Shown piece by piece: positions 1-9,421 of a stretch of DNA of 64,000 nucleotides. The DNA lies in the NCBI RefSeq assembly GCF_023502205.1, contig NZ_JAMFLG010000018.1, positions 1-64,000 of the forward strand, read 5' to 3'. Each line of letters begins with the position of its first letter. The stretch's first letter is position 1. The translations under genes were made by a program, and so were the position numbers. The notes under the pieces were generated by a model. It saw only the letters and a program-made list of their open reading frames with translations. It was not told the origin of the DNA and ran no database searches. The stretch comes from Aquiflexum sp. TKW24L. GTDB taxonomy: Bacteria; Bacteroidota; Bacteroidia; Cytophagales; Cyclobacteriaceae.

Positions 1-89
1 TTATACATAAAGATAAAAATTATATATTTTATCTTGACTCTTAACACAGAATCTTTGTGGGCTGTATTTTCTTTCTTTGTGTCTACTTT

Positions 90-1235
90 ATGAAAAACCA
101 AAAACACCTTTTCCAGCTCCCGGCAGATATCCATTACCTAAACGGCGCCTACATGTCACCCTTGCTCCGTTCAGTGGAAGAAATAGGCATCGAAGCCTTG
201 ATCCGAAAAAGAAATCCCACGAGCATCCAACCCAAGGATTTTTTTGAAAATGCTGAGATCCTCAAAAGCAATTTTGGGAAGTTGGTAAACTGTCCCACAA
301 AGCAAGTCGCCATCATTCCCGCAGCTTCTTATGGGTTGAGTACAGCGGTCAACAACCTTCCAAAAGACAACGGAAACACCGCTTTGGTTGTGTCGGAGGA
401 ATTTCCAAGTGGCTATTATGCTGTTGAGAAATGGTGCAGCCATAACCACAAAACCCTCCAAACCATCAAAGCACCGGAAACCTTGGAGAAAAGAGGGGAA
501 AAATGGAATACTGCAATCCTCGAAGCCATCAATGAAGACACGGCTGTCGTCCTCATGTCGACAATCCATTGGACAGATGGGACACTTTTTGACCTTGCCG
601 AAATAGGGCGTAAGTGCAAAGAATACAACGCCATCTTTATCGTGGACGGAACTCAGTCCGTAGGCGCATTGCCGATAGATGTGGAGGAATGTCAAATTGA
701 TGCGCTGATATGCGCAGGGTACAAGTGGCTGATGGGGCCTTATTCGATCGGGTTGGCGTATTATTCGGAGTATTTTAATAATGGGATTCCATTGGAGGAA
801 ACTTGGGTCAACCGAAGCAATGCCCAAAATTTTTCCGGCTTGACCAATTATGTGGATGATTATGCACCCGGTGCAGGACGATACAATGTCGGCGAATACG
901 GCAACTTTATCCTACTACCGATGATGAATGCTGCGGTCGAACAGATTTTGGATTGGAAAACAGAAAACATCCAAGCCTACTGCCATAAGCTTACCCTACC
1001 TTTGATAGCCTATCTTAGAGAAAATGGCTATTGGGTTGAAGAGGATAAGTACAGGGCAAAGCACCTGTTTGGGTTTTTGCTGCCTCCGTCAATATCTCAG
1101 GAAACCTTGCTTCAAAAACTGCAGGAAAATAAAATCTACGTCTCAGTCCGCGGAAAAGCCATCCGCCTTTCTACCCATTTGTACAATACAGAAGAGGATA
1201 TTGCCCTGCTGATAAGGACTTTGGGGGAGGTTTAG
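90..1235 (+). CDS. Class V aminotransferase / cysteine desulfurase-like PLP enzyme
   Basis: PLP-dependent fold-type I enzyme, 381 aa and probably cytoplasmic. The likely Schiff-base lysine is K212 in AGYKWLMGP, preceded by the cofactor-contacting VDGTQSVGALP stretch (D186, Q189). That arrangement is typical of class V aminotransferases, selenocysteine lyase-like and kynureninase-like enzymes. I chose the ATG at 90 over the one at 57 because the extra residues (hydrophobic, Cys-rich) do not fit the family and homologues begin close to the YLNGAYMSPL motif. No mobile cysteine loop typical of a true IscS desulfurase is evident, so an aminotransferase or lyase with unknown substrate is more likely. 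The gene stands alone, and the next gene has its own promoter. Family call is firm; substrate is unknown. Confidence 0.85.
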   Translation: MKNQKHLFQLPADIHYLNGAYMSPLLRSVEEIGIEALIRKRNPTSIQPKDFFENAEILKSNFGKLVNCPTKQVAIIPAASYGLSTAVNNLPKDNGNTALVVSEEFPSGYYAVEKWCSHNHKTLQTIKAPETLEKRGEKWNTAILEAINEDTAVVLMSTIHWTDGTLFDLAEIGRKCKEYNAIFIVDGTQSVGALPIDVEECQIDALICAGYKWLMGPYSIGLAYYSEYFNNGIPLEETWVNRSNAQNFSGLTNYVDDYAPGAGRYNVGEYGNFILLPMMNAAVEQILDWKTENIQAYCHKLTLPLIAYLRENGYWVEEDKYRAKHLFGFLLPPSISQETLLQKLQENKIYVSVRGKAIRLSTHLYNTEEDIALLIRTLGEV

Positions 1236-1321
1236 GTTTGGTTAAAATTTATGTTGCATTTTAATTTAGGGCGAAATTGACTTTGTGACTTTTGTCCGCA
1301 AAGGTCAATTTGGTTTTCAAG

Positions 1322-1329
1322 TATATTTG
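1322..1329 (+). promoter_or_regulatory. Bacteroidota -7 box (TATATTTG) for the rhodanese gene
   Basis: TATATTTG matches the Bacteroidota -7 consensus TAnnTTTG and lies 20 nt before the ATG at 1350. No TTTG -33 box sits at the usual 19-22 nt spacing; the nearest TTTG copies are too close or too far. Only the -7 element is therefore supported. Confidence 0.45.
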
Positions 1330-1349
1330 TATCCCAAAATCCAAGCACT

Positions 1350-1760
1350 ATGAAAAACCTTGTCATTTTCTTTTTTGCTCTTTCATTTCTAGGTAGTTGT
1401 ACTTCAAAAACTTCTGATAACGCTGAGGTTTCAGGTAAAGTGGAAGAAGTGGATGCCGCTACCTTCAAAAATCTTATCGACTCAGGAAATGGGATTGTTT
1501 TGGATGTGAGAACTCCTGAGGAAGTGGCCCAGGGAATCATCGCAAATGCTTATGTGATCGATATTTACCAAAGTGGTTTTGAAGAAAAACTCCAAAGCTT
1601 ACCCAAAGACAAGGAAGTTTATGTCTATTGCGCAGTGGGTGGCAGAAGCAGACAAGCCGCTGAAATTCTTTTGAACAATGGCTTTACTAAAGTTTATAAC
1701 CTCAGTGGCGGAATAGTAGATTGGAGAAGAAACGGGTTTGAGGTGGTGAAACCGAATTAA
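1350..1760 (+). CDS. Rhodanese-domain lipoprotein
   Basis: Single-domain rhodanese (sulfurtransferase-like) protein of 136 aa. Residues 1-17 form a lipoprotein signal peptide ending in the lipobox LGSC (C17), so it should be anchored in a membrane facing the periplasm or surface. The rhodanese domain covers about residues 33-135. It shows the CH2A-like LDVRTPEE and the active-site loop YCAVGGRSR with candidate catalytic C94. The loop resembles that of GlpE/PspE-like thiosulfate sulfurtransferases. A perfect -7 box (1322-1329) precedes it and simple tandem repeats follow it, so it is probably monocistronic. The fold is clear; the in vivo sulfur donor and acceptor are not. Confidence 0.88.
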   Translation: MKNLVIFFFALSFLGSCTSKTSDNAEVSGKVEEVDAATFKNLIDSGNGIVLDVRTPEEVAQGIIANAYVIDIYQSGFEEKLQSLPKDKEVYVYCAVGGRSRQAAEILLNNGFTKVYNLSGGIVDWRRNGFEVVKPN

Positions 1761-1844
1761 AGAAGCGAGATACGAGAGACGAGAGACGAGAAGCGAGAGA
1801 CGGGAAGCAAGAGACGGGAAGCAAGAGACGAGAAGCAAGAGATT
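1761..1844. repeat. Six tandem 14-bp purine-rich repeats
   Basis: Six consecutive 14-bp units (starts 1761, 1775, 1789, 1803, 1817, 1831) follow the pattern (A/G)GAAGC(A/G)AGAGACG; units 4 and 5 are identical. The array begins directly after the rhodanese stop codon. All purines lie on the + strand, so it is a strong strand-asymmetric purine tract. 14 is not a multiple of 3 and no reading frame uses it sensibly. Confidence 0.85.
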
Positions 1845-1918
1845 AGAGCAAGAGCCTGGCAAGATCCTATGGTTGCTTGCCCGGGTTCCATTCAAAAACT
1901 CTAGATTAATCCCCTTAT

Positions 1919-2008
1919 TTTTTTCTAACCAAATAACCTCTAACCCAATAACAACTAACCCAATAACCAATAACCAATAACCACTAGCCAAATAACCAAA
2001 TAACCAAC
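1919..2008. repeat. AACCAAATAACC-type simple repeat
   Basis: Degenerate repetition of AACCAAATAACC / AACCCAATAACC over about 90 bp, ending a few bases before the stop codon of the minus-strand gene that ends at 2012. Similar short tracts occur near 22501-22540, 23341-23365 and 24581-24596, each just downstream of a minus-strand gene. Confidence 0.8.
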
Positions 2009-2011
2009 TCC

Positions 2012-5000
2012 TCAATCCACCCTCTTACTTGTCTTCAGATACGCCATCAGGTCGACGATTTCTTTTTCGCTGAGGTTTGAAAATAGTCCGGGAGGCATCA
2101 GGGAAACCGGGGTTACCTCTTTTGATTGGATCGTTGATTTGTTGATGATGACAGGTTCCTGCCCAACCACGCGCAAGGTCAGTTGCCTTTGTGTTTCATT
2201 GATCACATTGCCGGAGTACGTCCTTCCATCACGGGTATTGATCACGACCATTTTGTAATCATCCTGGATCTCAGCACTTGGTTCCAAGACATTCAGCAGG
2301 ATATATTCTGTGTCGGCGCGGTTTGAACCCGTCAAATCCGGCCCAATCACACTTCCTTCACCAAACATCTTGTGACAGCTTCCACAGGTATTTTGGAAAA
2401 TTTTCTTTCCAGCTTTCAAATCAGCCGAAGACAGAGAGGATGGATTAATCATCGCCCTGTATTTTTTATAAGCTGCTTCATCACTTGCAACCTGCTCTAT
2501 CGGACCCCAAACTTCAATAAAACCACTTCCCACTACCCGGAGCAATTGCCTCGCGACACCTGCCGGAACTTCACTTTTGGCAATCCTTTTTTCTTTGATT
2601 TCTTTGGTCAACATGCCGCCATACCGTTGCCTTGAAGATAGCGTCTGCATGGCCGCGAGTTTTTCCTCTGGATTGAATTTGGAGAAATTGTCGATCAGTA
2701 ATTTACCCAAAGCTTCATTGTCAAAAGCTGCAATGGATTTGATTGCATCAAGTTTCATTGCTGGTTCCTGCAATAGTTTTGGCAACTCTGCCAGCAGCTC
2801 TTTTTGTTGCTGGGCGGTCAGTGTTTGAAGTGCTTTTTTCCTTTGGTCAATGGGTGCATTTTTATTTTTGAGCAAAGCAAAAGCCCTTTGCGTGGCCTCG
2901 GTATCTCCAAAAAGACCGGATATTTCTTGGGCTAGCACTTTTGATTTCCCACTCGATTGTTGGAGTTTGTCAGACACAGTTTTCCAGTTTTGTGGGATTT
3001 TCAAGTCTGTCCTTCCTTCCATTCCTGCCAACATGCCTGTCAAAAGATGCTCTGTGTTTGACCCACCTTTACCTATCAGTGCTACCAATTTTTCCAATTC
3101 GTCTTCATCCACAGCCCTGCGGGCAATGTATTGGGTAACCAAAGGGATTTTTGAGGCATTGGAAAGAGCCAGAAATCTGTCAGGATTCTCCGCCATCAGA
3201 GGTTCAATGCTGTACCAAATGAGCTTGGGTAGGTTGTGGTCATTGGCGTCTTCCGCATGTAGGACAAGATTGCCGGCGATTTCCCATTTGTCTGCTGTCG
3301 ACATCCTTTGGATAGCAGATGCGAGATACAAACGGACAACAGGGGAGGGGTCTTCTTTAGCCATTACCCTAAACTTAGAAATTGCTGCAGCCGACGGCTT
3401 CATATCCTCGCAAAGCAATTGGATGGCCCAAGCCCGTACGTGTGGGTCTTTGTCAGAGAGCGCTTGGACCAGTTGCTGTTCGGTAAATCCCCCTGTCAGG
3501 TGTAGAGACCACATTGCCCTTAATCTCCAATCGGGGTTATTGTCTTTTTCGAAAATGGTTTTCAATTCCGAGTTGGTTGTGGCTTGGAGTTTACCGTTTA
3601 CTTTCCTTTTGTGAAGTATTCCCCTTGCCCGCCTTGCATGCCAATCACTTGGATTGGTTTGGAGGCTGACCAATTGCTTATCGTTCATTTTATTCAAGTC
3701 AGAATACCTGCCTTCGAAGTCTTTCGCAAGGGATTTTTCAGGTGCAATCCTGAAGATCCTGCCGGTCTCTTCATTCAAAACTTCCTTTCCGCAAATGTCC
3801 GCATCGTGCCAATCCAAGGCATAAAGTGCACCGTCCGGTCCGATTTCCATGCTGAATCCAACCCATTGGGCATTGTTTGCAATCATAAATTCATCTCCGT
3901 GCTTTCCCTGATAGCCTGAACCTTTGGGAACCAAAATATCTGAAAGCACTGCATGTTCGTGGATATTGGCCATAAAAATCTTTCCCTGCTCTTCTTTTGG
4001 GAAGGCATCGGACTGATAGACCCGAGCTCCGCCATGTGCCGAACGGTGGCTGTGGTCAGCGATGGTTTTGATGTCTTCATAGACATATGGATTGAAATGC
4101 TGTCCTCCTTGCCGGTGGTAAATTCCTCCGGGAATCACATGCCACAGGTGAGGAATCACGCAGGCTGTCATCAAAAGCTGCCCTTTGGCATCATAGTCTA
4201 TGCCCCAAGGATTGCTAAATCCATGTGCCACGACCTCGAATCGGTCTTTGACAGGATGGTAACGCCACACACCACCGTTGATGTCAACACCTTCTTTTTC
4301 GAGTAAGTCTTCAGGAAAGGCATCATTGTGATAGTAGAGTTTTGCATCTCCATTTGGTTTGCGGATTTTGGATGGAGTGGCAAATCCCTGCAAACCATAC
4401 AGCCATCCATCCGGTCCCCAATGTAAGCTGTTGAGTGTTTCGTGTCTATCGAGTATACCCCAACCAGTAAGCAAAATTTCGATTTTGTCCGTATCGGCTT
4501 TGTCGTCGCCGTTTTTGTCAGGGATAAAAAGCAAGTTGGGTGGAGCACCTACGTAGACGCCGTCAAATCCAACCGCAATGGCTGCTGGAAAAGCCAAACC
4601 TTCCATAAAAACCTTTTTGCTATCCGCGACACCATCGCCATCAGTATCTTCCAAAATCAGGATGCGGCTATCTCCCGAGCTGGAAAAACCATATCCCCGT
4701 GATTCATAATCTTTGTTTTCTGCAATCCAAAGCCTACCCCGATCATCCCAGCAAAACGCCATGGGTTGGGTCATCATCGGTTCGGATGCCCAAACATTCA
4801 CCTTAAAACCAGCTTTGACAGTCATCGCTTCCACTGCCTCTTGAGGGCTGAGAAATTTCGCGTCTCTTCCTTCCCTTTGTGCCAAGGCCCAAAGCTCGGT
4901 GGTGTTGTACATGCCTTCTTTTCCTGAGAATTGGCCCCAGGTTTCAGTCATTTTCACATCATTGAGTTCGCCGGTATAGACGACCAGCTGGTGCTTGAGC

Positions 5001-5848
5001 GTTTCAATTTTTCCCTTGGGAATCGTCCAATCCCCATCCCTAGTAAATGCAGGACCCAAACCCAATTGCCCATCCACCCGCCATTTATTTGGGTATCCTC
5101 TGTTTTCGGGATGGTCAAAAATCGCAACATTGGCCATGTCCTCACGTCCTTCGACCTGCATCGCCACATTGACCCACATCGATGGTTGGCCTTCCGCATT
5201 TTCATTTTTTTGACGGGCTGCGTTGACGATTTCACCTTTGATTCCTTCCTTCCATGGCATCCTCAGGAATAGGCTTCCATAATCGTATTTGCCGATTACA
5301 ATATCTTGGATGGCTTCACCTTTCCACTCCAGATCCAAAAAGTACTTTCCACCCTCTTCCCGCATCGTCCAGTTCTGGGTTTCTTCCATGACAGTTTCAC
5401 CTGACTCATCCAAGAGGTGGTAGATTGTCTGCCACTTCACTTCCGTACCTTCCTTTTCGACAATGTTTGAAGCCACTTTCTTCCAATAATCTCCCTGTGG
5501 ATTGTGGAAATAATCCCTGTCATTGACTCTTGTAAATCCCCAATACAAACCAGTCTGATGTTTGTGGTGACCGGGGCTGTATTCGGTCAGGAGACCTTTG
5601 CCGTCAGGCGCTACTATTGGGTGGATAAATGGTCGGAAATCATCCTTTGCATTTTGGACCAAAATCGGTTCGTTTTCTCCTTGTCGGAAAATAGAAATGG
5701 TTCCTTTTTCAAGATCTTCCTCCAACCTCAATGTCGTTGGTTCGGAAGATTCTGGTTGATTAGAGGTTTCCGAAGTGTTTTTTTTGCAGCTGATAGAAAA
5801 AAGTAAAATAATGATAGCAAGTAAATTTTGGATGAATTGGGTTTTCAT
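2012..5848 (-). CDS. DUF6807 - PVC-type dehydrogenase - HEAT - cytochrome c lipoprotein
   Basis: Giant multidomain lipoprotein of 1278 aa (signal peptide ending ISC, Cys at about residue 21). In order: a DUF6807/PmoA-like domain (about 40-325, with the SPGHHKHQTGLYWG motif); a membrane-bound dehydrogenase beta-propeller of the type common in Planctomycetes and Bacteroidota (about 345-700, with DTDGDGVAD and HWGPDGWLYGLQG); HEAT-like helical repeats (about 720-1090); and a C-terminal cytochrome c domain with CGSCH at 1155-1159 and a possible Met ligand in SLMPPG. Such proteins are thought to oxidise sugars or sugar derivatives in the periplasm and pass electrons to c-type cytochromes. The substrate cannot be read from sequence. 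No SusC/SusD genes lie nearby. The fusion of DUF6807 to the dehydrogenase is the notable feature. Confidence 0.85.
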   Translation of the reverse strand: MKTQFIQNLLAIIILLFSISCKKNTSETSNQPESSEPTTLRLEEDLEKGTISIFRQGENEPILVQNAKDDFRPFIHPIVAPDGKGLLTEYSPGHHKHQTGLYWGFTRVNDRDYFHNPQGDYWKKVASNIVEKEGTEVKWQTIYHLLDESGETVMEETQNWTMREEGGKYFLDLEWKGEAIQDIVIGKYDYGSLFLRMPWKEGIKGEIVNAARQKNENAEGQPSMWVNVAMQVEGREDMANVAIFDHPENRGYPNKWRVDGQLGLGPAFTRDGDWTIPKGKIETLKHQLVVYTGELNDVKMTETWGQFSGKEGMYNTTELWALAQREGRDAKFLSPQEAVEAMTVKAGFKVNVWASEPMMTQPMAFCWDDRGRLWIAENKDYESRGYGFSSSGDSRILILEDTDGDGVADSKKVFMEGLAFPAAIAVGFDGVYVGAPPNLLFIPDKNGDDKADTDKIEILLTGWGILDRHETLNSLHWGPDGWLYGLQGFATPSKIRKPNGDAKLYYHNDAFPEDLLEKEGVDINGGVWRYHPVKDRFEVVAHGFSNPWGIDYDAKGQLLMTACVIPHLWHVIPGGIYHRQGGQHFNPYVYEDIKTIADHSHRSAHGGARVYQSDAFPKEEQGKIFMANIHEHAVLSDILVPKGSGYQGKHGDEFMIANNAQWVGFSMEIGPDGALYALDWHDADICGKEVLNEETGRIFRIAPEKSLAKDFEGRYSDLNKMNDKQLVSLQTNPSDWHARRARGILHKRKVNGKLQATTNSELKTIFEKDNNPDWRLRAMWSLHLTGGFTEQQLVQALSDKDPHVRAWAIQLLCEDMKPSAAAISKFRVMAKEDPSPVVRLYLASAIQRMSTADKWEIAGNLVLHAEDANDHNLPKLIWYSIEPLMAENPDRFLALSNASKIPLVTQYIARRAVDEDELEKLVALIGKGGSNTEHLLTGMLAGMEGRTDLKIPQNWKTVSDKLQQSSGKSKVLAQEISGLFGDTEATQRAFALLKNKNAPIDQRKKALQTLTAQQQKELLAELPKLLQEPAMKLDAIKSIAAFDNEALGKLLIDNFSKFNPEEKLAAMQTLSSRQRYGGMLTKEIKEKRIAKSEVPAGVARQLLRVVGSGFIEVWGPIEQVASDEAAYKKYRAMINPSSLSSADLKAGKKIFQNTCGSCHKMFGEGSVIGPDLTGSNRADTEYILLNVLEPSAEIQDDYKMVVINTRDGRTYSGNVINETQRQLTLRVVGQEPVIINKSTIQSKEVTPVSLMPPGLFSNLSEKEIVDLMAYLKTSKRVD

Positions 5849-6137
5849 ATTGGTAATTTTGATTGGATTCGTTTGTGTGCCTTGAAATTGGAAATAGGAT
5901 GGATTTCAAGTCTTTAATATAAGGATTGTTCCTGAAAAACCTTATCTGAAAATTGAAGAAGGGATGGCATGGGTGACAATCAGCATAATATTCAAACTCA
6001 AAGTTGTATTTCGATTTTCATTTTTAGAATTAAAGCAATATCTATTAGGTATTTCCTGTTTTAGCCACTGAAATAAATTCCCGTCTTAGTTTATCCTTAT
6101 TTTTTGTAGCTTGAAATTCCATTTAAAACCATCCACC

Positions 6138-8894
6138 ATGAATAGAATTTACTGCCTTTTGGTGTTGCTATTTGCAATGCTGATACAGCCATTGCAGGCA
6201 CAAAAAATCGATGAGGCCTACAACCAAAAAATCAGGGAATTTACAACAGACAAGCGCTTTCTTCCCGAATTCCTCTTGGACGTAGTCGATCATCCTACGA
6301 TTCCCTCTCCGCTCAAACATTTTGGACATATCATCGGTGCCGAAGGACATGTTCACACCTCTGCCGAGATCTATGGCTACTACCAAAAACTCGACGAGAC
6401 CTCTCCTTTGGTACACATGCAGGAAATGGGAAAAACTGAAGAGGGACGACCTTTTTACATCATTGTCATCAGCAATGAGGATGCAATCAAGCGTCTTGAC
6501 CATTACAAAAGCCAGTTGGCAAAATTAGCTGATTCCCGAAAAACAAGTCCTGAACAGGCAGAAACTATCATTTTGGACAGCAAGCCTGTCTATTATGTGA
6601 GTGGTGGCATGCATGCCACTGAAATGGGTTCTCCGGAAATGCTCATGGAACTTGCATACAGGTTGGCGACTTCGGAGGCTGCCGATATCAAGGATATTCG
6701 GGACAAAGTGATCACAGTCATCAACCCCATTTCAGAACCTGATGGCTTGGACAAGCAGGTGGATTGGTACTACCGCTACACCAAAGCCAGAAAGGAATTT
6801 GACGATGGATTCCCAAGGTCTTCACCTTATTGGGCAAAGTATGTTTTCCATGACAATAACCGGGATGGTTTGCAGGTTTCTCAGGAAATCACCAAATCTA
6901 TCTTCAGGGGCTTTTTTGAGTTCCATCCAACGGTAATGCTTGACTTGCATGAGTCGGTTCCATTGCTGTACATTTCTACAGGAACAGGTCCTTACAATGA
7001 TTTTGTAGACCCGATTACCGTCAGCGAATGGCAGATTATGGCCAATCATGATGTGGCTAAAGTGGCTTCCGAAGGTTTGCCAGGCGCGTTTACCTGGGCG
7101 TTTTATGACGGTTGGTGGCCGGGTTATGGTATTTGGGTAGCCAACAACCACAACTCAAACGGTCGCTTCTATGAAACTTACGGCAATGCAGGTGCGAATA
7201 CTTACCTCAGGGATTTGAGCAACGCAAGATTTGCAGGCGACCTCGTGACTTCCAAAGAATGGTACCGTCCGGATCCTGCTACAGGACAGGTCTATTGGTC
7301 ATTCAGAAATAATATCAACTACACCCAAACTGGTGTCATTGCATCACTTTCCTATGCTGCCAATAATGGTAAAATGTTGTTGCAGAATTTTTACAAAAAA
7401 GGGTATAACAGTGTAGAAAAAGGGAAAACTGAAGGAGTAAAAGCCTTCACGATTGCCAAAGAACAAAGAGATCCTGCCATGGCGGCCTATCTTGCCAAGC
7501 AATTGATGCTTCAGGGAATCGAAGTCCATGAGTCAGACAGTAATTATGTGGTATTGTCGGAGCAACCTTACCGTAACCTTGCCGTGTCGCTTTTGACCCC
7601 GCAGGCATATCCAAAAGATGCCAAATATCCTCCTTACGATGCAATCGCATGGACTTTGCCTTACCTCTATGGCGTCAAAGTAGAATCCAAGGACAGTATT
7701 GATTTTGATGTTTCTGCCTTGAAGTTGCTGACAGAAAATCCAAAATATCTGGGTAAAGTTGATGGTCAGGGAAGTAGCTACATTTTGAAATACAAAGCCC
7801 AAAATACTGTGCTTCCGGCATTGTATGCAATCAAAGCAGCCAACAAAAACGCCGAAATCACCATACTTCCCAAGCAGACTGTTGTAGATGGAGATACTAT
7901 TTCGGCAGGAGTGATTTTGATCAAAAAAATCAATGTTGACCAAGCCAAAAAGGTAGCTTCTGATTTTGGATTGGACCTGAAATCAGGGGGAAGCAATGTT
8001 GCTGCCGCAGATCAGCAGGCTGTCAAATTGCCAAAAGTGGCCATCTACCATACTTGGTACAATACCCAAGATGAAGGTTGGTCGAGGTACACTTTCGAGG
8101 AAAGGGGAATTCCTTACACTTCAATTGACAAAGACGATTTGAAAGCCGGCAATCTGAAAACCCGGTTTGACGTCATTTTGGTACCAAGGGTGAATGGCAA
8201 TTCCAAGCGTTTTGTACATGGAGTGGATAAGAAATTCGGCCCGATGCCATTTACCAAAACTTCTGAGTATCCTTCTCACGGTTTTCCTGATGCGACTACA
8301 GATATGACCGGTGGCCCTGGATTTTTGGGAGTTGACAATTTGAAAAAGTTCGTGGAAGAAGGCGGTTTGCTCATCACATTGGATAATAGTAGTACCGTTA
8401 TGTCCGAGCTCGGTATTATTTCCGACTTGACTCCTGCCGATCAGGGAGCCTTATTCCACCCTGGTTCCATTGTCAATGCCAAAGCAAGAAATGCAGGCCA
8501 TCCGGTTCTGTTTGGCTATCCGGAGACATTCTCCATCTTCCGTGGAAATGGGCCTTTGCTACAGACTGACAAGTATAACCGTAACCTGATGCTGGTACAA
8601 TATGGTAACAAGCCGCTGAAAGATGAACTGGAATTTGAAGGTCCTATAATGGGTATGCCTGATAAGCCTAAGGTGGAGAAACCTGCCAAATCCGAAGGGA
8701 AAGATGCACCCTACGTGGTCGCCGGTATGGTGAGAAATGAGGATAAAATCGTTGGTCACGGTGCTGTTTTCAATGTTCCTTTGGGCAATGGAAATGTCCT
8801 TGCTTTTACATTCGACCCGCTTCACCGGTACCTCAACCATGCGGATGCACCCATGGTATGGAATGCCATCATCAACTGGGACAGGATGAGGTAA
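6138..8894 (+). CDS. M14-family zinc carboxypeptidase-like exported protein
   Basis: 918-aa secreted peptidase. Residues 1-22 form a Sec signal peptide ending LQAQ, which decides the ATG at 6138 over the upstream one at 6111. The M14 catalytic domain (about 60-400) shows the HxxE zinc motif in GGMHATEMGSPEM (H159, E162) and a third ligand H271 in LDLHESVP. FYETYGNAG (E346) is a candidate for the catalytic glutamate. A long C-terminal region (about 600-918) contains a class I glutamine amidotransferase/ThuA-like Rossmann appearance (VEEGGLLITLDN), common in large Bacteroidota M14 proteins. It is monocistronic, ending in a strong hairpin at 8913. Zinc binding is well supported; carboxypeptidase specificity is inferred from the family. 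Confidence 0.85.
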   Translation: MNRIYCLLVLLFAMLIQPLQAQKIDEAYNQKIREFTTDKRFLPEFLLDVVDHPTIPSPLKHFGHIIGAEGHVHTSAEIYGYYQKLDETSPLVHMQEMGKTEEGRPFYIIVISNEDAIKRLDHYKSQLAKLADSRKTSPEQAETIILDSKPVYYVSGGMHATEMGSPEMLMELAYRLATSEAADIKDIRDKVITVINPISEPDGLDKQVDWYYRYTKARKEFDDGFPRSSPYWAKYVFHDNNRDGLQVSQEITKSIFRGFFEFHPTVMLDLHESVPLLYISTGTGPYNDFVDPITVSEWQIMANHDVAKVASEGLPGAFTWAFYDGWWPGYGIWVANNHNSNGRFYETYGNAGANTYLRDLSNARFAGDLVTSKEWYRPDPATGQVYWSFRNNINYTQTGVIASLSYAANNGKMLLQNFYKKGYNSVEKGKTEGVKAFTIAKEQRDPAMAAYLAKQLMLQGIEVHESDSNYVVLSEQPYRNLAVSLLTPQAYPKDAKYPPYDAIAWTLPYLYGVKVESKDSIDFDVSALKLLTENPKYLGKVDGQGSSYILKYKAQNTVLPALYAIKAANKNAEITILPKQTVVDGDTISAGVILIKKINVDQAKKVASDFGLDLKSGGSNVAAADQQAVKLPKVAIYHTWYNTQDEGWSRYTFEERGIPYTSIDKDDLKAGNLKTRFDVILVPRVNGNSKRFVHGVDKKFGPMPFTKTSEYPSHGFPDATTDMTGGPGFLGVDNLKKFVEEGGLLITLDNSSTVMSELGIISDLTPADQGALFHPGSIVNAKARNAGHPVLFGYPETFSIFRGNGPLLQTDKYNRNLMLVQYGNKPLKDELEFEGPIMGMPDKPKVEKPAKSEGKDAPYVVAGMVRNEDKIVGHGAVFNVPLGNGNVLAFTFDPLHRYLNHADAPMVWNAIINWDRMR

Positions 8895-8912
8895 TAGGAT
8901 TTTGGTTTATTG

Positions 8913-8983
8913 AATCCCGCAGATGTTCTGGAAATTTGGTGTGCTATTCCCCACTAGATTTCCAGATGTCTGCGGGATTTTTG
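8913..8983 (+). terminator. Long hairpin after the M14 gene
   Basis: The outer stem AATCCCGCAGA pairs with TCTGCGGGATT, and an inner stem CTGGAAAT pairs with ATTTCCAG. A short T run (TTTTTG) follows. It fits a factor-independent terminator for the preceding gene. Confidence 0.75.
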
Positions 8984-9116
8984 TGGTCAAGGAATTTTTG
9001 GTCTGGTATTTGGATATGGTGGAAGATGGGATTCCTTTTTCACTTCCAATCCAAAGAATGTGTAATGTTTTCCATTCTGTAATTCTTTAAATTGAACAAT
9101 ACTAACCAAGCAAAAT

Positions 9117-9314
9117 ATGAAAGCATTAGGAATAATTTTAGCAATTATCGGAGCAATTGGAACACTTATGTTTGGAATACAGGCAATGCAGGATTCTGAA
9201 AGTTTCAAGTTGTTTGGGATGGACATTGCGGTAAGTACCGCCAATTGGACTCCTGTGATTATCAGCGTTGCCCTGTTGATTATTGGAGTTATCATGTCGA
9301 GAGGCAAGAATTAA
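9117..9314 (+). CDS. Small two-helix membrane protein
   Basis: 65-aa protein with two predicted membrane helices (about 3-23 and 44-61), a short connecting segment containing SFKLFGMDI, and a basic C-terminus (SRGKN). It resembles the small uncharacterised inner-membrane proteins of the DUF3185 type found in Bacteroidota, but I cannot name it securely. A good terminator follows at once, supporting a real single-gene unit. No function is assigned. Confidence 0.7.
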   Translation: MKALGIILAIIGAIGTLMFGIQAMQDSESFKLFGMDIAVSTANWTPVIISVALLIIGVIMSRGKN

Positions 9315-9326
9315 AATTTTTTTATT

Positions 9327-9365
9327 AGAACCCCATGGCAATGCTTGGGGTTTCTATTTTTTTAT
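9327..9365 (+). terminator. Terminator after the small membrane protein
   Basis: AACCCCA pairs with TGGGGTT around a 10-nt loop and is followed by TTCTATTTTTTTAT. Confidence 0.75.
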
Positions 9366-9421
9366 ACCGCTTAATCCCTTTGGGATTGGGGACCGCCGAT
9401 TTATTTTTTGGCAAGAAGAAT

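Noticed and set aside
171-827. 218-codon open frame on the minus strand
   Set aside because: Antisense shadow of the class V aminotransferase; no family features.
1761-1844. CRISPR array
   Set aside because: Units are contiguous 14-bp copies without spacers, and no cas genes are present.
1599-2015. 138-codon minus-strand frame rich in Leu/Ser
   Set aside because: Mostly translation of the simple repeats at 1761-1844 and 1919-2008.
2850-3614. 254-codon open frame on the + strand
   Set aside because: It is the antisense of the large cytochrome c fusion gene, whose domains and heme motif are on the minus strand.
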